Positions 9,662 through 16,791 of a DNA stretch of 64,000 bases are shown here, piece after piece. The position numbers and the translations under genes are program-made. Source of the DNA: Deinococcus yavapaiensis KR-236 (GTDB lineage Bacteria; Deinococcota; Deinococci; Deinococcales; Deinococcaceae); contig NZ_QJSX01000004.1 in assembly GCF_003217515.1 (NCBI RefSeq), forward strand, positions 274,503-338,502. Direction: 5' to 3'. The notes beneath the pieces are model-generated. The model did not search any database. It was not told the DNA's origin and was given only the letters and a program-made list of their open reading frames with translations. Position 1 is the stretch's first letter, and every line of letters begins with the position of its first letter.

Positions 9662-9690
9662 ATTGTCGCTTCACGTGGTGAATGTCTCAA
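9662..9690 (-). promoter_or_regulatory. Promoter of the S41 peptidase gene
   Basis: TTGAGA and GACAAT are separated by 17 bp, and the -10 ends 6 nt before the GTG start at 9655. The -35 hexamer overlaps the stop codon of the upstream FAH-family gene, so the peptidase can be expressed separately from it. Confidence 0.65.
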
Positions 9691-10439
9691 GCGATGAAAG
9701 TGAGAAGCACGCCGACGCCGCCCACTTCGACTTCGACGCGGTCTCCCCGCTGAAGCGGCCCGACGCCCGACGGCGTCCCAGTGAGGACGACGTCGCCGAC
9801 TTCGAGGGTCACGAAGCGGGTCACGTACGCGAGGATCGTCGGCACGTCGAAGATCATCTGCGACGTGCGACCGTCTTGGCGCGTCTCACCGTTCACCCGT
9901 GTCGTGACGCGCACGTCCGACGGGTCGAGATTCGTCTCCAACCAAGGACCGAGAGGGCAGAACTTGTCCGCGCCCTTCGCGCGAAACCACTGCAAATCGG
10001 CGCTCTGCTTGTCGCGCGCCGTGAGGTCGAGGCCGCAGGTGTACCCGAGAACATGCTCCAAGGCCGCGTCGCGGCCCACGTTCTTCGCTTCGCGTCCGAT
10101 CACGAGCGCGAGTTCGCCTTCGAAGTGGAAGTTCTCGGTCCAGTCGGGATACGCGACGCGCTCCTCGTGGACGGCGAGGGTGTTGGGGCCCTTGAGGAAG
10201 ATGCCGGGCTCGGTCGGCAAGTCGCCTCGATCGTTGCCGAGTTCCTTGATGTGATCGAGGTAATTGCGACCGACGCACACGATCTTCGTCGGCTCGGCGG
10301 GCGCGAGGAGGGACACGTCGGAACGCGAGGTCGTCTCTCCCGTTCGCGCGCCCGTCATGGAGGCGCGCAGATGAATGGTGTCACCGTCGAGGTCGCCCCA
10401 GGCGACCGTCTCACCGTGGCGAAAGCGCAGAAGTTTCAC
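9687..10439 (-). CDS. Fumarylacetoacetate hydrolase family protein
   Basis: The 250-residue product is a short FAH-fold enzyme of the type that acts on 2-keto-acids (acylpyruvate hydrolases, oxaloacetate decarboxylases, homoprotocatechuate-pathway isomerases). Metal ligands fit E107 and E109 in FHFEGELALVIG and D138 in YTCGLDLTARD. The C-terminal DVVLTGTPSGVGPL motif is characteristic of the family. No catabolic cluster surrounds it, so the substrate cannot be named. The GTG start at 10439 may be leaderless (CAAACT 7 nt upstream). The next gene downstream has its own promoter. Confidence 0.85.
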   Translation of the reverse strand: MKLLRFRHGETVAWGDLDGDTIHLRASMTGARTGETTSRSDVSLLAPAEPTKIVCVGRNYLDHIKELGNDRGDLPTEPGIFLKGPNTLAVHEERVAYPDWTENFHFEGELALVIGREAKNVGRDAALEHVLGYTCGLDLTARDKQSADLQWFRAKGADKFCPLGPWLETNLDPSDVRVTTRVNGETRQDGRTSQMIFDVPTILAYVTRFVTLEVGDVVLTGTPSGVGPLQRGDRVEVEVGGVGVLLTFIA

Positions 10440-10507
10440 GACGGGTAGTTTGACACGCGCGACCGCCGAGCGCGAGGATCTTCATCGCGCCGCGTCGCGC
10501 CGGACGC

Positions 10508-10513
10508 TAGGCT
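10508..10513 (+). promoter_or_regulatory. -10 element of leaderless deacetylase gene
   Basis: TAGGCT ends 6 nt before the ATG at 10520. Confidence 0.55.
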
Positions 10514-10519
10514 TTCGCG

Positions 10520-11818
10520 ATGCGCGCCCTTCTTCCTTTGCTCGCCGCCCTCGCGGTCGCTTCGCCCGCCGCCGCGAGCAACCTCACCGTCACGTTTCAC
10601 CGCGTGGGCGTTTCAGGCGGCCTCACGCTCGCGCTCGACGGTCCGACGCTGCGCCGCGAAGTGCAGTCGCTTCGCGGCGCGGGACGGCGCTTCGTCACCG
10701 CGAGCGAGGTGGCGCGCGCGTCGGGCGACACGGCGGCGATCACGTTCGACGACGGGTACGTGGACGTGTACGACGTCGCCTTTCCGGTGTTGCGCGAACT
10801 CGGCGTGAAAGCGACCTTCTTCGTGATCACGGACAAGGTCGGGCACCCCGGCTACGTGTCGTGGACGCAACTGCGCGAGTTGCAAGCGGCCGGGTGGGAA
10901 ATCGGGTCGCACACACGCAGCCACGCCGCCCTGCCCGACCTCACGCCCGATTCGTTGGAACGCGAGCTGGGCGGAAGCCGCGACGAGCTCGCACGTCGCG
11001 GCTTCGACGCGGCGTGCGTGGCGTACCCGTTCGGTCTGCACGACGCGCGCGTTCGAGAAGTCGCCGCGCGGTTCTACTCGTGCGCTTTCACGACGAGCTT
11101 CGGCGTGAACGACGCGGCGACCGACCCGCTCGCCGCGAGGCGACCGCTCGGCACGCCGCTCGACGCGAATCTCGGCCTCGCGTGGCGCGCGAATTCGGGC
11201 GTCGATACCCGCGCGCCCGTCCTCGCGCTCGGCTTGCTCTCGACCTTGGAGCCGAGCGGCGAGGCGGGCGGCGCGCCTCGCTTCGGCAACGCCGCGCGCT
11301 TCGAGCTGCTCGGAGACGGCGCGTGGTCCTTCTCGGCGAGTCGGGAGGCGCGCGTTCAATCGTTCGTCGCGCGAGACGGCGCGTTCGTCCTCGGGGCGCG
11401 CACGGCACGCGGCGTTTCGCGCTTCGACGAAGTGACGCTCGGCGTGCGCGCGCTCGGAGCGGCGTTCGCGGTGGGGTTGTCGAGCGAGGGCCCGCTCGTC
11501 GGGGCGGCCGTGCCGCTCGGCGGCTTCGGAGAAGCGTGGGGCCGCTTCTCGTTCGGAGCGCGCTCGGCGACGCTCGGCGCGAGCGTGCTGCCCTTCGACT
11601 ACGCGCGTCTCGACGTCGAGTGGAACGATCGCCGGGGCTTCGCGGTCGAGGGCACGTACGCCTTGCCGATCCAAGAAGGAGAAGGACGGCCGTTTCGCGT
11701 GCTGGCGGGCTTCGACGAAGGCGCGTACGGCGGCGTGACGGCGCGCCTCGGCAGTTTCGACGTCACCGGCACCGTGGGCGCGCGCGGCGTGTCGATCGGC
11801 GTGAACGCGAAGTGGTAA
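10520..11818 (+). CDS. Secreted polysaccharide deacetylase with barrel-like C-terminal domain
   Basis: The 432-residue protein has a signal peptide ending near AAAS (about residue 20) and a NodB-type deacetylase domain. TFDDGY lies at 75-80, a zinc-binding HTRSH pair at H131 and H135, and AYPFG further on. The domain ends near residue 205. The remaining 225 residues have no known catalytic motif. They alternate polar and hydrophobic residues in strand-like stretches and end in VNAKW, an aromatic C terminus reminiscent of outer-membrane beta barrels. An N- or O-acetyl hydrolase acting on cell-wall or exopolysaccharide glycan, anchored by its tail in the outer layer, is a reasonable inference. 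Most of the family lacks this tail. Confidence 0.8.
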   Translation: MRALLPLLAALAVASPAAASNLTVTFHRVGVSGGLTLALDGPTLRREVQSLRGAGRRFVTASEVARASGDTAAITFDDGYVDVYDVAFPVLRELGVKATFFVITDKVGHPGYVSWTQLRELQAAGWEIGSHTRSHAALPDLTPDSLERELGGSRDELARRGFDAACVAYPFGLHDARVREVAARFYSCAFTTSFGVNDAATDPLAARRPLGTPLDANLGLAWRANSGVDTRAPVLALGLLSTLEPSGEAGGAPRFGNAARFELLGDGAWSFSASREARVQSFVARDGAFVLGARTARGVSRFDEVTLGVRALGAAFAVGLSSEGPLVGAAVPLGGFGEAWGRFSFGARSATLGASVLPFDYARLDVEWNDRRGFAVEGTYALPIQEGEGRPFRVLAGFDEGAYGGVTARLGSFDVTGTVGARGVSIGVNAKW

Positions 11819-11885
11819 TGCCGACGGATATGAAGGCGGGGCGGCGAGAGTACAATGACACCTCGCGGCACGTCCGCCTATTCTT

Positions 11886-13322
11886 ATGACGATACCTAAA
11901 GGCTTTATTCGCGCTGACGACGTGCTCCAAGATCGCATGACGGCCGACGAGGCCGTCCGCTTGGAAGTCACGCACGGCAATGGAAAACTCATGCGCGGCC
12001 TCGACATCCTGGGAATGAGCGGTCCCTTGCGGCCCATCACGCCTTGGGAGCTCGAAGATCCTCATGGTCGCCACGTCATCAACGCGAGCGGTTACGCCGC
12101 CTTGCCCTTCGGCGACAATCCGCCCGAACTCGTGGGTTTCCTGCGCGACATGCTCGCCGTCGGCGGTCAAATCGCGATCGCTCAACAATCGGTCACGACG
12201 TGGCGAGCGGCGTTGGAAGCGAACTTGGTGCGCTTGCTTTCCCATCAAGCGCCGAGCCATGCCGATTCTCGCGTCTTCTTCTCGAACTCCGGCACGGAAG
12301 CGGTCGAGGCCGCCATCAAGTTCGCCGTCGCCGCGCGGCCCAAAGCCAAGTACCTCATCAACTTCCAGCGTGCCTACCACGGCAAAACGTTCATGAGCCT
12401 CTCGCTCACGCCGAACCCGACCTTGCAAGGCCCGTTTCGGAACTTGCTGTCGTCGAGCGTCGTGACTTTGCCGTTCGGCGACATCGAAGCCCTCGCTCGA
12501 ACCGTGAAGCGGCTCGGGCCCGACAAGATCGTGGCGGTGGTGCTCGAACCGATTCTCGGTGAAGCGGGCGTTCGGCTTCCCCCGCCCGATTTCTTGCGGG
12601 CCGTGCACGACTTATGCCGTCCGAAAGGCGTGCTGCTCGTCGTCGACGAGATCCAAACGGGCCTCGGTCGGTCCGGGCACTGGTTCCAAAGCCTCGCCGC
12701 AGGCCTCGAACCCGACATCATCACCCTCGCCAAACCGCTCGGCGGAGGCTTGGTGCCCGTGGGCGCCACGATCGTACGCAACTCCATCTACCGCGAGTTG
12801 CTCGGCGACGTGAACAAACTCAAGCGGCACAGCAACACCTTCGGGGGAAACTCGATCGCCATGGCGGTCGGTTTGAAGTCGCTGGAGATGCTGATCGACA
12901 TGGACGCGCCCGCGCGCTCGCGCGCCCTGGGAGAGCGCGGCCTCACGCGTCTCAAGGCCGTGCAGCAACGTTTTCCGAATTTGCTGGAGGATGTCCGAGG
13001 AGCGGGGACGTTGTTCGCCATGAACTTCCGTCCGGTCATCGATCCCAAGTTTCTTCCCGGGCAAGCGGATTTCGTGAGCGAAGTCAGCGGCTTCCTGGCG
13101 CTTCTGGCGTTCTACCGAGCGGGTGTGCAGCTCAATTTCAGCTTGAATGCCGCGCGGACCATGCGCATCACGCCCGCCATGAACATGCCCGACGACGTGT
13201 TCGACGAGTTGTTCGACCGAGTCGGGCGCGCCGCCGAACAGCACCCGACGAGCTTCTCGTTGGTGCGGGGCACGGGCTTGGGGAAGCTCTTGCAATTGGC
13301 GAAGTTCGCCTTCTTCGAGTAG
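11886..13322 (+). CDS. Class III PLP aminotransferase
   Basis: The 478-residue product shows the class III (acetylornithine/ornithine/4-aminobutyrate type) hallmarks. FSNSGTEAVEAAIKFA binds the cofactor phosphate, RAYHGKTFMSLS is a conserved segment, LVVDEIQTGLGRSGHWF carries the aspartate that contacts the PLP ring, and LAKPLGGGLVPVG places the PLP lysine at about K283. It is longer than ArgD-type enzymes, with an N-terminal extension of about 60 residues and a C-terminal tail ending in two phenylalanines. The amino donor is unknown; GABA, ornithine, lysine or putrescine are all possible. The ATG at 11886 has no clear Shine-Dalgarno; a TACAAT at 11851 may be its -10. Confidence 0.85.
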   Translation: MTIPKGFIRADDVLQDRMTADEAVRLEVTHGNGKLMRGLDILGMSGPLRPITPWELEDPHGRHVINASGYAALPFGDNPPELVGFLRDMLAVGGQIAIAQQSVTTWRAALEANLVRLLSHQAPSHADSRVFFSNSGTEAVEAAIKFAVAARPKAKYLINFQRAYHGKTFMSLSLTPNPTLQGPFRNLLSSSVVTLPFGDIEALARTVKRLGPDKIVAVVLEPILGEAGVRLPPPDFLRAVHDLCRPKGVLLVVDEIQTGLGRSGHWFQSLAAGLEPDIITLAKPLGGGLVPVGATIVRNSIYRELLGDVNKLKRHSNTFGGNSIAMAVGLKSLEMLIDMDAPARSRALGERGLTRLKAVQQRFPNLLEDVRGAGTLFAMNFRPVIDPKFLPGQADFVSEVSGFLALLAFYRAGVQLNFSLNAARTMRITPAMNMPDDVFDELFDRVGRAAEQHPTSFSLVRGTGLGKLLQLAKFAFFE

Positions 13323-13455
13323 AGGCAGAGCCGCGTGGTGCGCGGCGAGCGTCGCCGAAGCGCCGACCTTTCCTCGAACGCCGCCTCGTCACTCATGAAG
13401 GGACAGACTGAGCGTTCATGGACGTCACGCCACGCCTCCACAAAACTCGCAACGG

Positions 13456-13464
13456 TGCTAAGCT
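13456..13464 (+). promoter_or_regulatory. Extended -10 upstream of gltA
   Basis: TGCTAAGCT matches an extended -10 (TGn plus TANNNT) and lies about 88 nt before the citrate synthase ATG. There is no clear -35, as expected for this promoter type. Confidence 0.4.
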
Positions 13465-13551
13465 GAGCCGAAACAATCCAACAAGGGGCGCGCACGAGCC
13501 GCGAACTGTGCGTCGCGTGAGCCGCGTCCGCCTTGACGAACCGGAGGAGTT

Positions 13552-14685
13552 ATGACCGCCACGATCGCCAAAGGACTCGAAGGAGTCCTGTTCACAGAAA
13601 GCAAGCTCACGTTCATCAACGGCACCGAGGGCATCCTCACGCACCTCGGCATTCCCATTCAGGAGTGGGCCGAGAAGAGCACGTTCGAAGAACTGAGCTT
13701 CGCGCTGTTGCACGGCAAGCTCCCGACGAGCGAGGAACTCGCGAAGTTCGACGCCGAGCTTCGCGCCAACCGTGAAGTGCCCGCCGAGCTTTTGCGCGCC
13801 ATCGCCTCTTACCCGAAGGGCGCGCACCCCATGCAAGCGCTTCGCACGGCCGTGTCGCACCTCGGGCTGCTCGACAGCCAAGCGGAAGACACGAGCGCCG
13901 AAGGCCGTTACGCAATCGGCGTGCGGATGATCGCGCAGTTCTCCACGATCATCGCCGCGATCGCGCGCGCGCAAGACGGTCAGGACGTGGTCGCGCCCCG
14001 CGCGGATCTCACGCACGCCGGGAACTTCCTTTACATGCTCAAGGGCCACGAGCCCACGCCCGAGGAAGCGCGACTGTTCGACATCGCCCTCATCCTGCAC
14101 GCCGACCACGGCATGAACGCCTCCACGTTCACCGCCATCGCCACGGCGTCCACGCTGAGCGACATGTACTCCTCCATCACGTCCGCCATCGGCGCCCTCA
14201 AGGGCCCGCTGCACGGAGGCGCGAACGAAGCGGTGATGGACATGCTCGACGAGATCGGCACCGTCGAGAACGCCGTGTCGTACATCACGCACAAGCTCGA
14301 CAACAAAGAAAAGATCATGGGCGTCGGGCACCGCGTGTACAAGTACTTCGACCCGCGCTCGCGCGTGCTGCGCGAGTACGCGGCGTTCGTCTCGGAAAAG
14401 CAGGGCAAGAGCCACTACTACCAGATCCTCGAGACGATCGAGAAGGAAATCGTGGAGCGCCTCGGCGGCAAGGGCATTTACCCCAACGTCGACTTCTACA
14501 GCGGCGTCGTGTACTCGGACCTCGGCATCAAGAAGTCGTACTTCACGCCGATTTTCGGCCTCGCGCGCATCAGCGGTTGGGTCGCCTCGGTGATCGAGTA
14601 CACCGACAACAACCGCCTGCTGCGCCCGGACGCCGTGTACACCGGCGCCAAGGATCAGCATTACGTCGAGATCGCTCAGCGCTGA
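13552..14685 (+). CDS. gltA: Citrate synthase
   Basis: The 377-residue protein is a type II-like dimeric-length citrate synthase that condenses oxaloacetate and acetyl-CoA in the TCA cycle. The catalytic residues are visible: H221 in GPLHGGANE, H260 in MGVGHRVYK and D314 in YPNVDFYSG. HADHGMNAST (183-192) is the other conserved block. The length agrees with Bacillus/Thermus-type enzymes; 2-methylcitrate synthase is a possible alternative, but no propionate genes are adjacent. GGAGGAG lies just before the ATG. A strong hairpin follows the stop. Confidence 0.95.
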   Translation: MTATIAKGLEGVLFTESKLTFINGTEGILTHLGIPIQEWAEKSTFEELSFALLHGKLPTSEELAKFDAELRANREVPAELLRAIASYPKGAHPMQALRTAVSHLGLLDSQAEDTSAEGRYAIGVRMIAQFSTIIAAIARAQDGQDVVAPRADLTHAGNFLYMLKGHEPTPEEARLFDIALILHADHGMNASTFTAIATASTLSDMYSSITSAIGALKGPLHGGANEAVMDMLDEIGTVENAVSYITHKLDNKEKIMGVGHRVYKYFDPRSRVLREYAAFVSEKQGKSHYYQILETIEKEIVERLGGKGIYPNVDFYSGVVYSDLGIKKSYFTPIFGLARISGWVASVIEYTDNNRLLRPDAVYTGAKDQHYVEIAQR

Positions 14686-14698
14686 GCCCTCGCCGTTT

Positions 14699-14731
14699 CG
14701 AGGAGGGCGGGTCTCGGACCCGCCCTCCTCG
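14699..14731. terminator. Bidirectional hairpin between gltA and the cupin gene
   Basis: A perfect 15-bp GC-rich stem with a 3-nt loop (TCG) lies between the convergent ends of gltA and the cupin gene. The U-tract is weak on both sides. It probably ends transcription in both directions. Confidence 0.7.
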
Positions 14732-14753
14732 ACGTTGTTCGTTCGGCGGCGCG

Positions 14754-15326
14754 TCAGGCGCCGTAGCGAGCGAGCAATTCGCGGTCCACTCCGCGCCGTT
14801 TCGCCCAATTCGCGACGGCGCGAAGCACGGGGTTGAGCACCCCGAGCAAACCGGGTACCCGGGAGTTCGTGAGGTCGGTCAGAACCGCGAGATGCACGAG
14901 CGACTTCGGCGTGCCGTCGGGGCTCAGCAATCCGTCGCGCGCGAGGCCGTACAGCACGATCAAGCCCGCTTCCAAGCCGGGATTTCCAGGAGCGACCGTG
15001 ACTCGCGCGACGGCCGTTTCGTCGCCGTCGTTGAACCAGCGGTGCGCCGAACCGATGTCGGCCGTCGCGGACTCGCCAGGACGAAGGCGCACGACGCGCG
15101 CGCCGACCTGAACGCCGAACACGCCCGAAACGCACGTGAACGACTCGCTGTACGCGTCGTGGAAGTGCAAGCCCAGACCGCCTCCCGGCGCGACTTCCAA
15201 GTCGAGGAGGGTGTCGCACGTTCCGTCGGTTCGGCGCACGAACGTCACGGTGTCGCGCGACACCGGATTGCTGATGCGAAGCGGGGACTGCTCGGTGGAC
15301 TCGGGGGCAAAGTTCGTAACGGTCAT
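14754..15326 (-). CDS. Cupin-domain protein
   Basis: The 190-residue product contains a small beta-barrel cupin. GLHFHDAYSESF supplies the HxH...E metal-ligand pattern, followed by the second cupin motif around SAHRWFN. A helical C-terminal part (about residues 125-190) is unusual for the minimal family. The ATG at 15326 is preceded by AAGGAG; the frame remains open upstream but runs through the intergenic region. It is the last gene of a cupin-BTAD-cupin operon. The function (metal-dependent enzyme or binding protein) is not determinable. Confidence 0.7.
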   Translation of the reverse strand: MTVTNFAPESTEQSPLRISNPVSRDTVTFVRRTDGTCDTLLDLEVAPGGGLGLHFHDAYSESFTCVSGVFGVQVGARVVRLRPGESATADIGSAHRWFNDGDETAVARVTVAPGNPGLEAGLIVLYGLARDGLLSPDGTPKSLVHLAVLTDLTNSRVPGLLGVLNPVLRAVANWAKRRGVDRELLARYGA

Positions 15327-15373
15327 GATGGTCTCCTTGACTCGCGCGCAAAGGCGCGGGAAAGAACGTCGTG

Positions 15374-16165
15374 TCAAGCGCTGGAGCGCAGCGAGAAGGC
15401 GGCGGGGCGAGCGTCGGCGGTGAATCGTTCTCCTCCGAGGAGTGCGCGCGCCAGCCCTTGGGTCTCGCCGAGAGGCTCGACGCCGAGTTCGCGGCGAAGA
15501 CGCGTCCTCAACTGCTCGAAGCACGTCCAGGCGCGGTGCCGATTGCCCGTCGAGGCGTGCAGACGCATCAAACGAACGTGCGCGTCCTCGGAAAGCGGGT
15601 CGAGGTACAGCAGACGCTGCACGACCCGCAGCGCCTCGCTCGATTGGCCCGTGCGTTCGAAGCGGTCGGCGTGGTCGCGCAGCCTCAGCAAGGTGCGCTC
15701 GAACAAGCGTTCACGCGCGAAGATCACCCACTCCTCCAAGTCCGGGCAATCGTCGAATTCGCACGCGGCCAAGAGCCGCGGGTCGCCGTGCAGCAGCGAG
15801 GCGTCCGAGCCGCTCGGAGACGCGTCGAGGCCGAGCACGTCTGCCGTGACGTCCGCGCAAAGCGCCAAGCAAACGCGCCCCTCGATCAACGAGGTTCCTG
15901 CCAGGGCGTGCAGTTTGCGCAGAAGTTGCACGAGGTTGTTGCGGGCGGTCTCCTCGCGGCTTTCGGGCCACAGGAGGTGCAGCAGGCGCGCGCGAGGCGT
16001 CGGACCTTCCAGCGCCAGAATGGCGAGCAAAGCGGCGGTTTTGCGTTCCAGCGCGACGCGTCGCTTCGCGGCGTTCAAGACGGTCGGAGCGCCGAGCAAC
16101 TGCAACGTGGTCGCAGCGGCTCCGCCGCGCGAAGAGGGCGAGTCGAGCAAGGTGAAAGTCGGCAT
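15374..16165 (-). CDS. BTAD-type (SARP-like) transcriptional regulator
   Basis: The 263-residue product has an N-terminal OmpR-like winged helix (LQLLGAPTVL through LLWPESREETARNNLVQLLR, about residues 15-90). A bacterial transcriptional activator domain of TPR-like helices follows (LYLDPLSEDAHVRLMRLHAS and RLRRELGVEP). It lacks the ATPase and sensor domains of larger relatives. The ATG lies one base after the stop of the upstream cupin gene, with AGGAG upstream, so co-translation is likely. It may control its own operon or the divergent LuxR-type gene. An in-frame ATG at 16183 would overlap the cupin gene. Confidence 0.8.
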   Translation of the reverse strand: MPTFTLLDSPSSRGGAAATTLQLLGAPTVLNAAKRRVALERKTAALLAILALEGPTPRARLLHLLWPESREETARNNLVQLLRKLHALAGTSLIEGRVCLALCADVTADVLGLDASPSGSDASLLHGDPRLLAACEFDDCPDLEEWVIFARERLFERTLLRLRDHADRFERTGQSSEALRVVQRLLYLDPLSEDAHVRLMRLHASTGNRHRAWTCFEQLRTRLRRELGVEPLGETQGLARALLGGERFTADARPAAFSLRSSA

Positions 16166-16166
16166 G

Positions 16167-16676
16167 TCAACGCTCCTGTGCATCGCGGGCGGGGAAAGGT
16201 TCGGGGAAGTACCGAAGGCCGAAGGTCTCGCCCAAGCGGACGAGGGCGGGCACGTTCGGCGGCTCGACGATTCCAGATTCGACGGACTCGTCGACGGTCG
16301 GGCCCGCTTCGGCGATCGCTTGCAAGTACCGCTCGAAGCCGGCGGGCGTGTACGTCGCGGTCAGCCGCGCCGTCTCCGTGAGCAGGCGCAGGGCATGCGG
16401 CACGCCCCGGCGCAGGAGCAGGGTGTCGAACGGACCGAGCAGGACGTCGTCCCCGGCGAGGTGCACGCAGACTTGCCCTTCGAGCACGGTGAGAATTTCG
16501 TCTTCCGCGTCGTGCACGTGGACGGGCAACTCGAAGCCTCGGCGCGCTCGAACGTCGAGCACGGACAAGCGTTCGTCGGTGTCGCCGCCCGAGACCAGGA
16601 CTCGGAAGCGGTCGGCGCGCACACGAAACGTGCGCGGCGAGAGGGCGGATCGAACGGGTGGGGTCGTGTCTGTCAT
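16167..16676 (-). CDS. Cupin-domain protein (first gene of the operon)
   Basis: The 169-residue product has a single cupin barrel. LPVHVHDAEDEILTVLEGQV provides the HxH(x)4E pattern and PHALRL the later histidine. The first 50 residues and the last 50 (a helical tail with AGPTVDESVESG) lie outside the core. The ATG at 16676 has GAGG at 6-8 nt; an upstream GTG or ATG frame extension reaches 16727 but has no such site. It heads the operon cupin, BTAD regulator, cupin, and is divergent from a LuxR-type regulator across a 115-bp gap. The substrate is unknown. Confidence 0.75.
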   Translation of the reverse strand: MTDTTPPVRSALSPRTFRVRADRFRVLVSGGDTDERLSVLDVRARRGFELPVHVHDAEDEILTVLEGQVCVHLAGDDVLLGPFDTLLLRRGVPHALRLLTETARLTATYTPAGFERYLQAIAEAGPTVDESVESGIVEPPNVPALVRLGETFGLRYFPEPFPARDAQER

Positions 16677-16791
16677 GAATAGCCTCGACGTCAGCGTAGT
16701 TCGGGCCGTCCGCCGCGCCATCCTCAATTCAGGGGAAACGAGCGACCTTCAAATGAGGGGGAGCCCTGCTCGGCGTAGCATGGGCACGACC

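Noticed and set aside
11855..11899. A 14-codon upstream ORF overlapping the aminotransferase start
   Set aside because: It has no ribosome-binding site and its ATG lies inside a TACAAT element; chance is the simpler explanation.
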